Below, piece after piece: positions 1 through 12,200 of a DNA stretch of 64,000 nucleotides. The notes beneath the pieces are model-generated. The model ran no database searches. It was not told the origin of the DNA and saw only the letters and a list, made by a program, of their open reading frames with translations. Location of the stretch: positions 1,652,001 through 1,716,000 of the forward strand of contig JAYKKM010000071.1 in assembly GCA_035772405.1 (NCBI GenBank). The letters are read 5' to 3'. The translations under genes and the position numbers were made by a program. This stretch comes from Chrysogorgia sp. JL179-B06. Lineage: Eukaryota > Cnidaria > Anthozoa > Scleralcyonacea > Chrysogorgiidae. Position 1 is the stretch's first letter. Each line of letters opens with the position of its first letter.

Positions 1-206
1 GGCTCACTTGGAACACGTTCTTAGTAATGGTGGTCTAAATAGTGGTGATCTCAGAGCTCAAAATACTTACTTAAAAATACCATTTTTTAGTTTTTTTTAC
101 ATCGATGATCACTTTCGACCCTGAAATACTATTCTAGTATTCTATGCTAAAGAAAATAAAAAAAACGGGATTGAATTTTGGGTATGAATTGTAAGAATAC
201 ACTTAC

Positions 207-3200
207 CTGTAACCAGTCCATCATGCAACATAATATCATATCCCACTGGTCGGCACTGATGTGCGTCGAATAACAAGTGACTGCCAGTTTAAAGATACGA
301 ATGATGGCCATGTTCAAAGACAACACCGGCATTTTGGCATCGTCGATGGAACAGCTGAACAGCAGAAGATTTTCGATATTTTCTTTGCAAATTTGGATCT
401 CCTGCAAGACTTCGAGCACGGTCAAGCGACACTCCAGGGCGGCAACTTCGGAGTCTTGCGTCAGATAAACCCACCGCTCCAAGGCACACGCGACCACACA
501 GAGGTGAAACATCTGTCCTAGAGAATAATAAACATATCTCTCTCTGATAAACATCTCTCTCTCTAATAAACATCTCTCTCTCTCTGATAAACATCTCTCT
601 CTCTCTCTAATAAACATCTCTCTCTAATAAACATCTCTCTCTAATAAACATCTCTCTCTCTCTAATAAACATCTCTCTCTCTAATAAACATCTCTCTCTA
701 ATAAACATCTCTCTCTCTAATAAACATATCTCTCTCTAATAAACATCTCTCTCTCTCTAATAAACATCTCTCTCTCTCTAATAAACATCGCTCTCTCTAA
801 TAAACATCTCTCTCTCTCTCTCTAATGAACATCCTCTCTCTAATAAACATCTCTCTCTAATAGACATCTCTCTCTCTGATAAACATCTCTCTCTCTCTAA
901 TACACATCTCTCTCTCTAATAAACATCTCTCTCTCTAATAAACATCTCTCTATCTAATAGACATCTCTCTCTCTAATAAACATCTCTCTCTCTAATAAAC
1001 ATCTCTCTCTCTCTAATAAACATCTCTCTCTAATAAACATCTCTCTCTCTCTCTAATAAACATCTCTCTCTCTCTAATAAACATCTCTCTCTCTAATAAA
1101 CATCTCTCTCTCTAATAAACATCTCTCTCTCTAATAAACATCTCTCTCTAATAAACATCTCTCTCTCTAATAAACATCTCTCTCTCTCTAATAAACATCT
1201 CTCTCTCTAATAAACATCTCTCTCTAATAAACATCCCTCTCTCTAATAAACATTTCTCTCTCTAATAAACATCTCTCTCTAATAAACATCTCTCTCTAAT
1301 AAACGTCTCTCTCTAATACATATAAGGAACCCTTCACAACAGCATGAGAATAGTGTGGTTTTAGTCTATTGTGCATGATTTCTATTCACGCTATTGTGAA
1401 GGATTTATTTGCATAGTGTTTCTATCACTCAATGACGTCAAAATTGAATGGGTGCGACCGCTTTCGCTCGCAATCAGAACAAAAATGGCGGCAATGCAAA
1501 TAATGCAACTAGCCTGCGCGCAGAAGCTTGTGTAGTAAACATACGAGCGCCTGAATACAGGTTATCAAGCAGCCTGATTTCAGGTAGTCTCCTACGCAGC
1601 CGTTCTCAGTGTCGGTCGTATTCTCCCTCCCCACTAACGGCTAACGACATTCCATTCCAATTGTATTAGCTCGGCCAATTAGGAAACAGCCATGATTCAA
1701 AAACATCCACGTTCAACATGTTGCGGTTCTTCCTCGCTTTCAACATCGCTTATGCTAACGTGCTTTGATACCTAAATCCCTGAGGTTCTTGACTTGTTCA
1801 ACAATGAGGTTCACAAACGGCGAGACAACGACGACGATATGTCCTTGTTGGTGGAACAGGTAATCGAAGATCAAGGGTAAAGCTTGAAAAACCAGCGATT
1901 TACCGAATCATTTTGTTTTGGTAATTATAAATTCTGGCGAGCTCTAGTTCCCGATTTTGGTACTAGAGCAGTGATTGGCTATTTATTTGGAATGGAATGT
2001 CGCGCTGCAGTAAGCAGCCGTTAGTGGGGAGGGAGAATACGACCGACACTAAGAACGGCTGTGAAGGAGACTAGGTTTCAGGTAGTATTAGAAGTAAATT
2101 AGTTTATAATAAAACTAGTAAAAACAAATAAATGAAATTGAGGCAAGCATGATGATGCATGTCGAAATTCAACAGATGAGACTTGTTCTTACCTGTAGCA
2201 TCATTTGCGTCGACCTTTTTCCATTTCTTGCTATGAGATTCCACCATGACTTTCAAATCATAGATTGAGTTATCCGACGTGAGTAACGCTTGCATAGTTT
2301 GCAAGGCATGTTCGCTGTAGTCACTTTGACAGTTTGTGATGAAGGGACCAAGAGAAATGCTTTCTCTTTTGTCGTTCTCAATGCCAGTGATCACAGATTT
2401 CAAAGTCGTCGACCATAAGCCACCTTGTGATTGCGACTTGTTAAACAACGCCAGCAAGAACGGTTGCATGTCAGTGGTGGATAACCAATCAGATAACGGT
2501 TGGAGGTTAGCTTCGAAGTTTGCCAAGATATTATTTGGATCATTGTGGATAGAGAACACTCTTTGAAGACACTATGGAAGAAAATAGAGGACAAAATAAA
2601 GATGCCTAATCTGATTTGTAGCAACTTCATGCTATGCAACGCGACAATATTGCGAAACAAATTGCAGAAGTTTATTGCTCGTATTTAATACCTCGCCTTT
2701 AAAATGCCTATAAAACGAAAAAATCAACTCTGTTTTAATGACCCATTTTGGTACTTCTTGATGCGCTGAATCTTATGGTGGTATCGGTTTTTCAATCACG
2801 ATAAAGGAAAATGCTTTATTTTTTCTGTAAAAGTGGAAAAATTACACCGATTTTGTCCCACCTCATCGCGCAGTCAAATCACCTCTTTGACGTCACATGT
2901 TAGAGTCGGCATAGATTCTATAGTTGAAAAAATCATTACTGATCTCGCTTTCAGAGGAGGAAGTTGACTCTAACTTATTGAAAACGCTTATAAATATCCT
3001 GGTGCATGTGCGTGGATGTATCCAATGACATCAAATATGTAAATCATCAAACGATTCCATGTGATAATGGTAAAGATATGCAGAGTTTTGCAATAAGTCA
3101 TTATGCATTGTGATGTCATAAGTATGATCATTTACATATTAAACAAATCTTAATATCTCAAGAGTGAAGTGAGATATGAAAAAGTTGTAAATGGTTAGTC

Positions 3201-6200
3201 TTTATAGTTTCAAGAGTTCTTTCAAACAAAAGAGTTATTTTACAACTGAATTTTTCATTACATGTATCATGTATGAAGCTGACACAAACCTCTTTCATCC
3301 ACAACAACTCCAGCCCAACAACCATTCTCCATTCATGTTCAAAACCAGAAACCTGATCTTGATCACCATTATCAAATGGAAATACTTCTTTCAGAGTTCT
3401 CCCCAGAAACAGACACATCTTCTCGTGTGACGTCACTTGTTGTCGGTCGCCGCTGACACAAGCAAACTGTAACGGCTCAGAGAAGTTCAACTCACCGTCG
3501 AAAAATGGTGCAATTGACCACAAAGACTAAAAGGAAAATTATATACTACAATGAAACAATGAAAATTATATAACACAACTTGAACAGCAAAACTTTTACA
3601 ACTAGGTTATAAATTGCTCTAAGTTTTTCGGAACACGTCTATTGCCCTCGACAGTAATTTGCCGTCATAACTTTATTTGGTTCGTTAAGAAAAAAATCTG
3701 TTCTCACCTGTAACGAAGTTTTCGATCTAAAGTTGTCCCAATCCTCAATGGTAGGAGATAATTCTTGTAGTATTTTTAAAAAGCGTCCGTCACCTTCGCC
3801 GTCTAGCGAATGTAGTATCTCGATGGATGTCTCGGTAAAAATAGAAAATCTAAATAATAAACAAAATTGTCACTAAATCTACCTTTGCATACCCCAAACG
3901 TCGCTGAGAATGATGAGTGAAGGTTACATATGTGTACAACCTGTAACCTTCTGATGACTAGTGAGATGCTCTAACTATTGAGCTACATGGACTAAGATGA
4001 TGAGTGAAGGTTACATGTGTACAACCTGTAACCTTCTGATGACTAGTGAGATGCTCTAACTATTGAGCTACATGGACTAAGATGACGAGTGAAGGTTACA
4101 TGTGTGTACAACCTGTAACCTTGTGATGACTAGTGAGATGCTCTAACTATTGAGGTACATGGACTAATATGATGAGTGAAGGTTACATATGTGTACAACC
4201 TGTAACCTTGTGATGACTAGTGAGATGCTCAAACCACTGAGCTACATGGACTAAGAGAGTAGTACAATATAATGGTCATATGTAATGGTCAGAAAGTTAG
4301 CACGCATAATTTATCCTACCTGGACACTAAAAGTAAAGTACTTTACAATGTAATATTGTAAAACCACTAACCTTTCTATGGTAGTTGTCTCGCTAGAATG
4401 TATATACTCCTTGATTACTTGGACGGTTTGTTTTATTAATGTCTCAAGCCAGTCCTTGTCTGGAAGTGCCGCACTTGTTATAGAATGCCAGCAATGTGAA
4501 AGGTGACCTTCAATAAGGAAACGAAGTTGATAATTAAAGCAAAGAAACAAGGAAGGAGGGAAGGAAGGAATGGAAAGAATAGAGTGGATTTGATGGATGA
4601 TTGGAAGGAATCAAAGAAAGGTAGGCATAGAAGGAATGGGGTGGATTCAATGGAGGATTGAAAGGAAGAAATGGGAGGCATGGATTTAATGGAAGATTGG
4701 AAGGAAGGAATGGAAGGAAGTGGAGAGGGAGAAAGAGAAAAAGGAGGGGACCTTCAATGAATGAACGAAATTGATAATTAAAACAAGGAATGGAGTGGAT
4801 TCAATGGATAATTGGAAGGAAGGAATGGAAGGAAGAAATGGAAGGCATTGACGGAATGGAGTGGATTCAATGGAAGATTGGAAGGAAGGAATGGAAAGAA
4901 GAAATGGAAGGCATTGACGGAGTGGAGTGGATTCAATGGAAGATTGGAAGGAAGAGATGGAAGGAAGGGACGGAATAGAGTGGATTCAATGGAAGATTGG
5001 AAGGAAGAGCTGGAAGGAATGGAAGACATGTACAGAATGGAGTGGATTCAATGGAAGATTGGAAGGAAGAGATGGAAGGAAGGGATGGATTCGATGGAAG
5101 ATTGGAAGGAATGGAGGGAAGGAATGGAAGGAGGGCAGAAATGGAAGAAGGGAAGTAGAGAGGGAGAAAGAGGAGGGAGAGGTAATAAGAGATGCGTGAA
5201 TGAACATTATGTATAATAGATAAAAGAGCGAGGATGGAGGTTTGTAAGATAAACGAGGGACCACATTTCTTAAACAGGTTTGTAACTGGAATACACATAC
5301 AACGTCTGTACAAAATAAAAATAAAAGTGAATTACATACTCTGCTCGTGGTAGCCATGAAGCCGCAGTTTAAGAAGATCCAATATCACACAACTGAACGG
5401 CCCAAAGGTTGGTCCAAACTAACAACACAACAACATAGAGAACATTGAGACTCTCGCATACACATTGTAACATTCGCTCTACCATCCGAATCCGTGTAGC
5501 TCGATAGTTATTGTGTTCCTGTGCTATAACTTATGTCCTTTTTATCAAGTACAGTACTGTGAACACTGTGAATACCTGGGAAGAAAACGTTTGTGTATTT
5601 TGGATATATCTTTCGATAGCTTCAATAACGGATATAAGGTTCGAGAGTGTGAGGTGGTCACCAGCAAGCGTCTCGTGAAATACTTCGAGTATCTCATTCA
5701 GGGAATCTTGATTGAAGAAGAACTCTGTTGAAAAGAAATTCAGCGAACAACTGGTTGGTATTTATTTCAAAAATTCGGTTGAAATTTTTTATATATATGA
5801 GTTTTGGTATCTCACCTAATAAATTCGAATGAACAAAACATAAATCTAAGACTTTCCAAATGTCTCCTCGACCATCTCCCTTTGACGTTTCTTGATCGGA
5901 GCTGACAGATAATAATGTTTTCAAACGTTCGACGACCTTCTCTCCAACTTTTAGACCATGCAAATACGAGAAATAAAGAAAATGTTCTGCATCTAATATC
6001 TGAAAAGAAGAAGGGTATATTACGCTGGGATTATTATAAGTAATAGCATGACACCTGCCTCGTACCCACATGACATGAGGGAAATTAGTGATTAAATGTC
6101 GCCGAAGGCCAAGGGAGGGTTTGTGGAAGTCCCGAGGGTCATAGACAAGATGGAACTTGCACAAATCCTCCCGAGGCTTGAGCGACATCTATAGCCATTA

Positions 6201-9200
6201 ATTTCCACACATGTTATAGTATTAGTTTGTAATACGATAACCACCACCGAAATATAATTTGTATTGTTTGAAATACTCTCGGGAATGAGAATATTGTGAA
6301 TGAGTGGGTAGGATGTTTTGATGTTAGCTCATACTTTTATCAACGCAGTATGCTCAATATGTGATGTAGTTCTGACACCCCTCACATTTATCAGTTATTT
6401 ACTGAGACCGAGGGAAACAGTGTGTTTTGTGGACCCGAGACCGCCGTTGTTGCCCGTGGCGAAGCCGAGGGCAACAACGGCGGTCGAGGGGCCACAAAAC
6501 ACACTGTTTCCCTCGGTCTCAGTAAATAAGTGTTTTGTTATATAGTATATTAGTGTCAAAGTATGAATAATTCACCGGTTATTGGAGTGAACTTTGAAAC
6601 CAAAACTATAAAACAAAACTATAACAGCAAAACTATAAAATGAACTTTGGAACTTCACGGTTGACGCGCATGCGCACTGCACCCATTCTATTGTGGACCG
6701 GTCAATAAATGTTCTGTTATGGACCGGTTGCCTCGTTGCCAGGGCAATGCAGTAAACACGACGTTTTGCGGACCGGCACGTGATACGCTTTTGTCCAATC
6801 GGAAAACAGAGAAATTGAACTTTGACACTAACTACTGTATATAACAAATACACATAGTTACCTCTTTCACAATAAGGTATAATAATTTTGAAGAGGAATT
6901 GACCTGCAAGTTAAGAAAACATTTAAACTTATTATTGATAGGATTGTTGGTAAAGTCCATCTTTAAAGAATGAAAGGAGGGGAGGAGAGGGAAGGAGAGA
7001 GGAGAGAGGATATGGAAGGAGAGGGAGGGAAGGAGAGGGAGGGAAGGAGAGGGAGGGAAGGAAGGAGAGGGAGTGAAGGAGAGGGAAGGAAGGAGAGGGA
7101 AGGAGTGGGAGGGAAGGAGAGGGAGGGAAGGAGAGGGAGGGAAGGAGAGGGAGGGAAGGAAGGAAGGAGAGGGAGGGAAGGAAGGAGAGGGAAGGAGATG
7201 GAGGGAAGGAGAAGGAGCGAAGGAGAGGGAGCGAAGGAGAGGAAAGGAGAGGGGAAGAGAGGGGAGGATAACGGAAGGAAAGGGAGGGGAGGAGAGAATA
7301 GGTGGAGAGAGGGAGGAAGAGACAGAGAGGTGGGAGAAAGGGGATAGGAAGGGGTAAAGGAAGGCAGGGGAGATGGAGGGACATATAAAAACTTTATTTA
7401 AACACGAAATTTCACAATACATATTAGTTTGTTTTACATGAAAGCCGTGAGTATTAAGACTGCAAGAAGTGAATAAACATTAGTGAAAAGTTATTTACAC
7501 AATACAAAGAGAGAAGCAGGGAGCGAGAGAGAAGCAGAGAGCAAGAGAGAGGCAGAGAGAGAAGCAGAGAGCAAGAGAGAAGCAGAGAGAGAAGCAGAGA
7601 GGCAGAGAGAGAAGCAGAGAGCAAGAGAGAGGCAGAGAGAGAGGCAGAGAGAGAGGCAGAGAGAGAGGCAGAGAGAGAGGCAGAGAGAGAGGCAGAGAGA
7701 GAGGCAGAGAGAGAGGCAGAGAGAGAGGCAGAGAGAGAGGCAGAGAGAGAGGCAGAGAGAGAGGCAGAGAGAGAGGCAGAGAGAGAGGCAGAGAGAGAGG
7801 CAGAGAGAGAGGCAGAGAGAGAGGCAGAGAGAGAGGCAGAGAGAGAGGCAGAGAGAGAGGCAGAGAGAGAGGCAGAGAGAGAGGCAGAGAGAGAGGCAGA
7901 GAGAGAGGCAGAGAGAGAGGCAGAGAGAGAGGCAGAGAGAGAGGCAGAGAGAGAGGCAGAGAGAGAGGCAGAGAGAGAGGCAGAGAGCGAGGCAGAGAGC
8001 GAGAGAGAAGCAAGGAGATAGAGAAGAAGGGAGAGAATCAGGGAGAGAGAGACAGAAGTCGGAGGAAGGGAGACAGAGGAGTGAGGGGAGAACCAACCTG
8101 AAATACATTTTCTAACACAGTCTCCTGGTCATCTTCCTCGACTTGGTTCATCAAAACAAACAGTAGTTTCACCAAGCCTTGCAACCATTTCTCGTTGCAG
8201 GCAACTTTGTGTTCCGTGGAATTTTTAATCAGAGGGAGTACCAACAGATCAATACATTGTTTACCACGTCGAGAACCATCATCTTTCATTACAACATTAC
8301 TACACTCTGAATAGTCTTCCATGTCAAACACAGCTGAAGTCTCGAGTAGATGGTTTAAGACGGTCGGTGAACCAAACTCCTTTAACAAATCAGTCAGCAA
8401 TTCAAGATGACATTTTGATTTCTCCTTCAACACTGGTCCGAGACACGAACGAGACGTCTTGCTTACTGTAATTAAAAGTTTCCCACCGAAAAGTAAATTG
8501 ACATCGATTTCGGAATTCTCGTTCTGACATCCAACTTTATGTTTGTTTTTTAAAGCAGTCTTGGAGACTTCTTGTATGTCGTCAACACTGCCCTCCTGGA
8601 AGCGGACTTTGGTGCCAGGTTTCAACCTTTGCGATGACATTCCAGGAGATTTCAGTGAACATAAGCACTTTACAATCGATGGAAATATAATTTCATTTTC
8701 CTTTAAAAACAATGTAGATATGTAAACCATCAGGTTAATGAACAGTACGAGATATGTTCGCCTATTTGTCCATCGGTTTTCTCATCTATGAATTGTGCGA
8801 GTTTGTGCGTTTTTCTGTTCGTCTATCTGTCTGGACCCTTGACAAGTTCTGTCTGTCTGTGTGTCTGTCTGTCTGTGTGTCTGTCTGTGTGCCTGTCTGT
8901 GTGCCTGTCTGTGTGCCTGTCTGTGTGTCTGTCTGTGTGCGTGCGTGTGTGTGTCTGTCTGTCTGTCTGTGTCTGTCTGTGTCTGTCTGTGTCTGTCTGT
9001 ATGTGTCTGTCAGTCTGTATGTCTGTCTGTCTGTCTGTCTGTCTGTATGTGTCTGTCTGTCTGTCTGTCTGTGTCTGTCTGTCTGTTTGTGTCTGTCTGT
9101 CTGTCTGTGTCTGTCTGTCTGTCTGTCTGTCTGTCTGCCTGCCTGTGTCTGTCTGTCCGTTTGTATGTATGTGTCTGTCTGTCATTATCCGTCTGTCCAT

Positions 9201-12200
9201 CCATCCATGCATCCGTCTGTCTGAATTAAAAAATAATTTGTTATCGAATCTTTTATTAAATGTATAAAAATTCTAAAAATGTCAATCAATCAATCAATCA
9301 ATCACCTTATCGCCACCACCCTGTACTTTTTTATCAACTAGCTCATCAAATGCAGTCCAAAAGTAATTTTCAATATCTCTGTCTTCAGCGGAATCTTGCA
9401 AAAACGTTCCTAACCGATCGTACATTGACGTACAAGATATTTGAGATTTTGGTTGAAGAGACAGCTCAAGGACAGTAACCAGCTGTAGAAGAGAAACAAT
9501 AGTGGTTATAATAAAGGGGATGTGTTAATATATGCTTGCTGTAGTGAATGTGAGAGATCTTGGAGTTGAATACATCTAAGTGTTGATTTTACTGAGGGAG
9601 GAAACCCTAGAAGCACAGGAGAGATCAACTAATAACAAATAACTCTCTTCGCATGAGTTCCAAGCTCGCGAATCAACACAAGGTTATTCCCAGATGGTCA
9701 CCCATCCAAGTACTAACCCTGTCCGACCAGGCTTGACTTAGCGGTGACTAGCAGCGCCCTAACAGCACACGCCGCCCGTACTCCCAATAGTTTCAACGCT
9801 CTTACAACAAACAATCTTAAAGTTACTTAAGTTACTTAGGCCACATAAAAATAAATGTGTGATTCTGGTTTCCCAACTGACCCTATTTTTCCTACACGAC
9901 CCTAAACTTTTTTGACCCTGATGCAATCAGGTCCTGTCATACCTGCTCAACAACGTAGATCTTAAGTTGTCGAAATTCATCATCGTTTATCTTTTCCTTC
10001 CACCTCTGTGACACAGCATACTGTACACAATCCATAAACCCCGACACAATGGCCTTACACTCTGATGGACTTTGCTGCACTTTGCTCAGCTTTAAGCCAT
10101 CAATAAGGTTACTAAACAACTTCTGATAGAAGCCAGAACTTGGATTGACAACCTTAGAGATGTAATAGAGAAATAGATTAAAAATAGGTACGCAATGCGT
10201 ACATGCGTCTGTTGTTGAAGAGAAAATTGGATGAAGATAATGACCATACAGTATAACGAGTGGCGGAACTGGGGGGACGGGGCAATGGGGTTGCAACGTT
10301 TAGCAAAACGTAAGTGTTACTCGTAATCGCGTGGGGCCGAGGAAAATTAAGGTTTAATTTCACGCGTGTTTTCAAAGTTTCACAAAATTGCCCTAATCGC
10401 GATCGACGAGGCCAATAGCCCTTTAAGCGGTTGCTATTCATAGCTCAAAATGCGGACAAACAAACCAAATTTGACTCACAAATGATTGCAAATGAGCTAT
10501 TTTCTTTTGTTATGGCCGCAAGAATTATGGGTAAATGCGGACAATTCACGTCATCTCGAGAAAGTGCTATTTGTGAAACTTTGAAAGCATTTGAAACTAT
10601 GAGAACACATGTGAACTTAAACCTTAATTTTACGAGGAACCATGTGATTACCTGTTAATCATATGGATGGCACAATTTACTCGGTATATTGCAACGAACT
10701 TTATTGAGTCAAACATCAACTTAAGAGAACAGGGGAGCTTGGATTTACATACAAGTAAAACAACAATCATAATTATAACTTACAGTAAGTGTTTCCCGCT
10801 GGCTTCTGCACCAGTCAGGTACAAGTACTGTGATTAACCGATAACCAATAAGCCTAAAAGTTGCCCATTATCGGCTTCTACAGATTAACTTCCGAATATC
10901 GGCTCCTCCCTTTCCCTCCTCAGAAAGTGTAAAAATGGTTTACCTCGTCAGGAAATTTGCAGAGAAATGGAAGGAGACCAGACAGAACAACACTAGCATT
11001 GCCGTATGCAGCATTGGATAAGAAATGCCAAAGTTTAGGTAGGACAGCTTTTTCCATGTTGACGTATTTCCAACAATCCTGCAATAACAACACACAGTTG
11101 GTTTGTTTGTTAATGTATCGAACATCGCAGAATCTCATGTATGCTCTTTCAATATCCCCCACCTCACCAACTTATCCCTGCAATATCCCTCTAGTCTTCT
11201 CCTTAAGGGTGTTCGGACATATTTAGATGTGCAGACCTTATATCCGTTGCTAAGGAAGGTTATAATTAACAAATTCGTCATAGAATTTCACAGATTTAAG
11301 AATCCAGCAAGACAGTCTGTATGTGGTATATGTGGACAAAACTCTTTTGTTTGGTAATGTCATATGATGACGTCATCATGACGTCACCGAAAAATCCTAT
11401 AATATTTGAAGGTTTTTAAGTAAAATTAATTTTTCACATGCGATTAGAATCTGGACTGTTATCTTCCAAAAAGTATGTATGGATTTTAAAAATTTTTAAA
11501 AAGTAACTGGAATATCGAATTTTTAAGGTGAGTAAAAATAAAACACAATAAAATATTGATAACTTCATTTTACTTATATTTAAATATTGATAACTCCTCC
11601 CTGAAAACCTTGCCTCAGCTACACCACACTCTACCTTGCATCCCCCACCACTAAACACACCTCCCCACAAAGTCCTCTCCAATATTTCCCACAGCTACAC
11701 ATCTCTAATTCACATTCCCTCAGCTTCCCCACCACACCTCATAAAACACTTCCCCCACAGTCTTCTCTCCTTGATGCATTGTATCATCCCCATGCCCTTC
11801 TTCCACTTGGTTTTTTATAACTCCTATATTTCTTTTCATGCCTAATATATTGTACCTACTTGTACCTACATGTACCCATACTTGTACATATATGTATAGT
11901 ATCTGCATGTACCACTTGTATACCTGTATGTACTTACAGTAATTTCTCTTCATTCACTCTCTCTCTCTTTCTCTCTCTGGGCCAGTGCTTTCATTTCTTT
12001 GCATTCTCGACTCTATTTTTACTCAATACATTTACATTCATGTACCTCAATTGTGCTGACAACCTGCAGAACAGCCTCCCACAAGTGACCAGACACTGTA
12101 GCATCTGCTTCGTCTATTGATCCCAAAACAATTGGACAAACTGATGTTACAGAAGCGTGTATGACAGCAGGAAGTTTTTGACAAGAGACAGTGACGAACA

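Noticed and set aside
1..30. A further LTN1 exon at the window edge (minus strand)
   Set aside because: An AG at about 19-20 followed by AACGTGTTCCAA could start one, but the tract before it is a poor acceptor and the window ends too soon.
525..1318. CRISPR-like regular repeats
   Set aside because: No unique spacers; a simple eukaryotic minisatellite in an intron.
1448..1669. 73-codon open frame
   Set aside because: Lies within an inverted-repeat transposon remnant.
7483..8115. 210-codon open frame of QRERQRER repeats and its antisense partners
   Set aside because: Pure 12-base satellite; open in all frames, inside an LTN1 intron.
8754..9267. Cys/Val/Ser-rich open frames
   Set aside because: (CTGT)n translation.
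9655..9790. Functional 5S rRNA gene
   Set aside because: The 5' half does not match 5S and the element has a SINE-like body.
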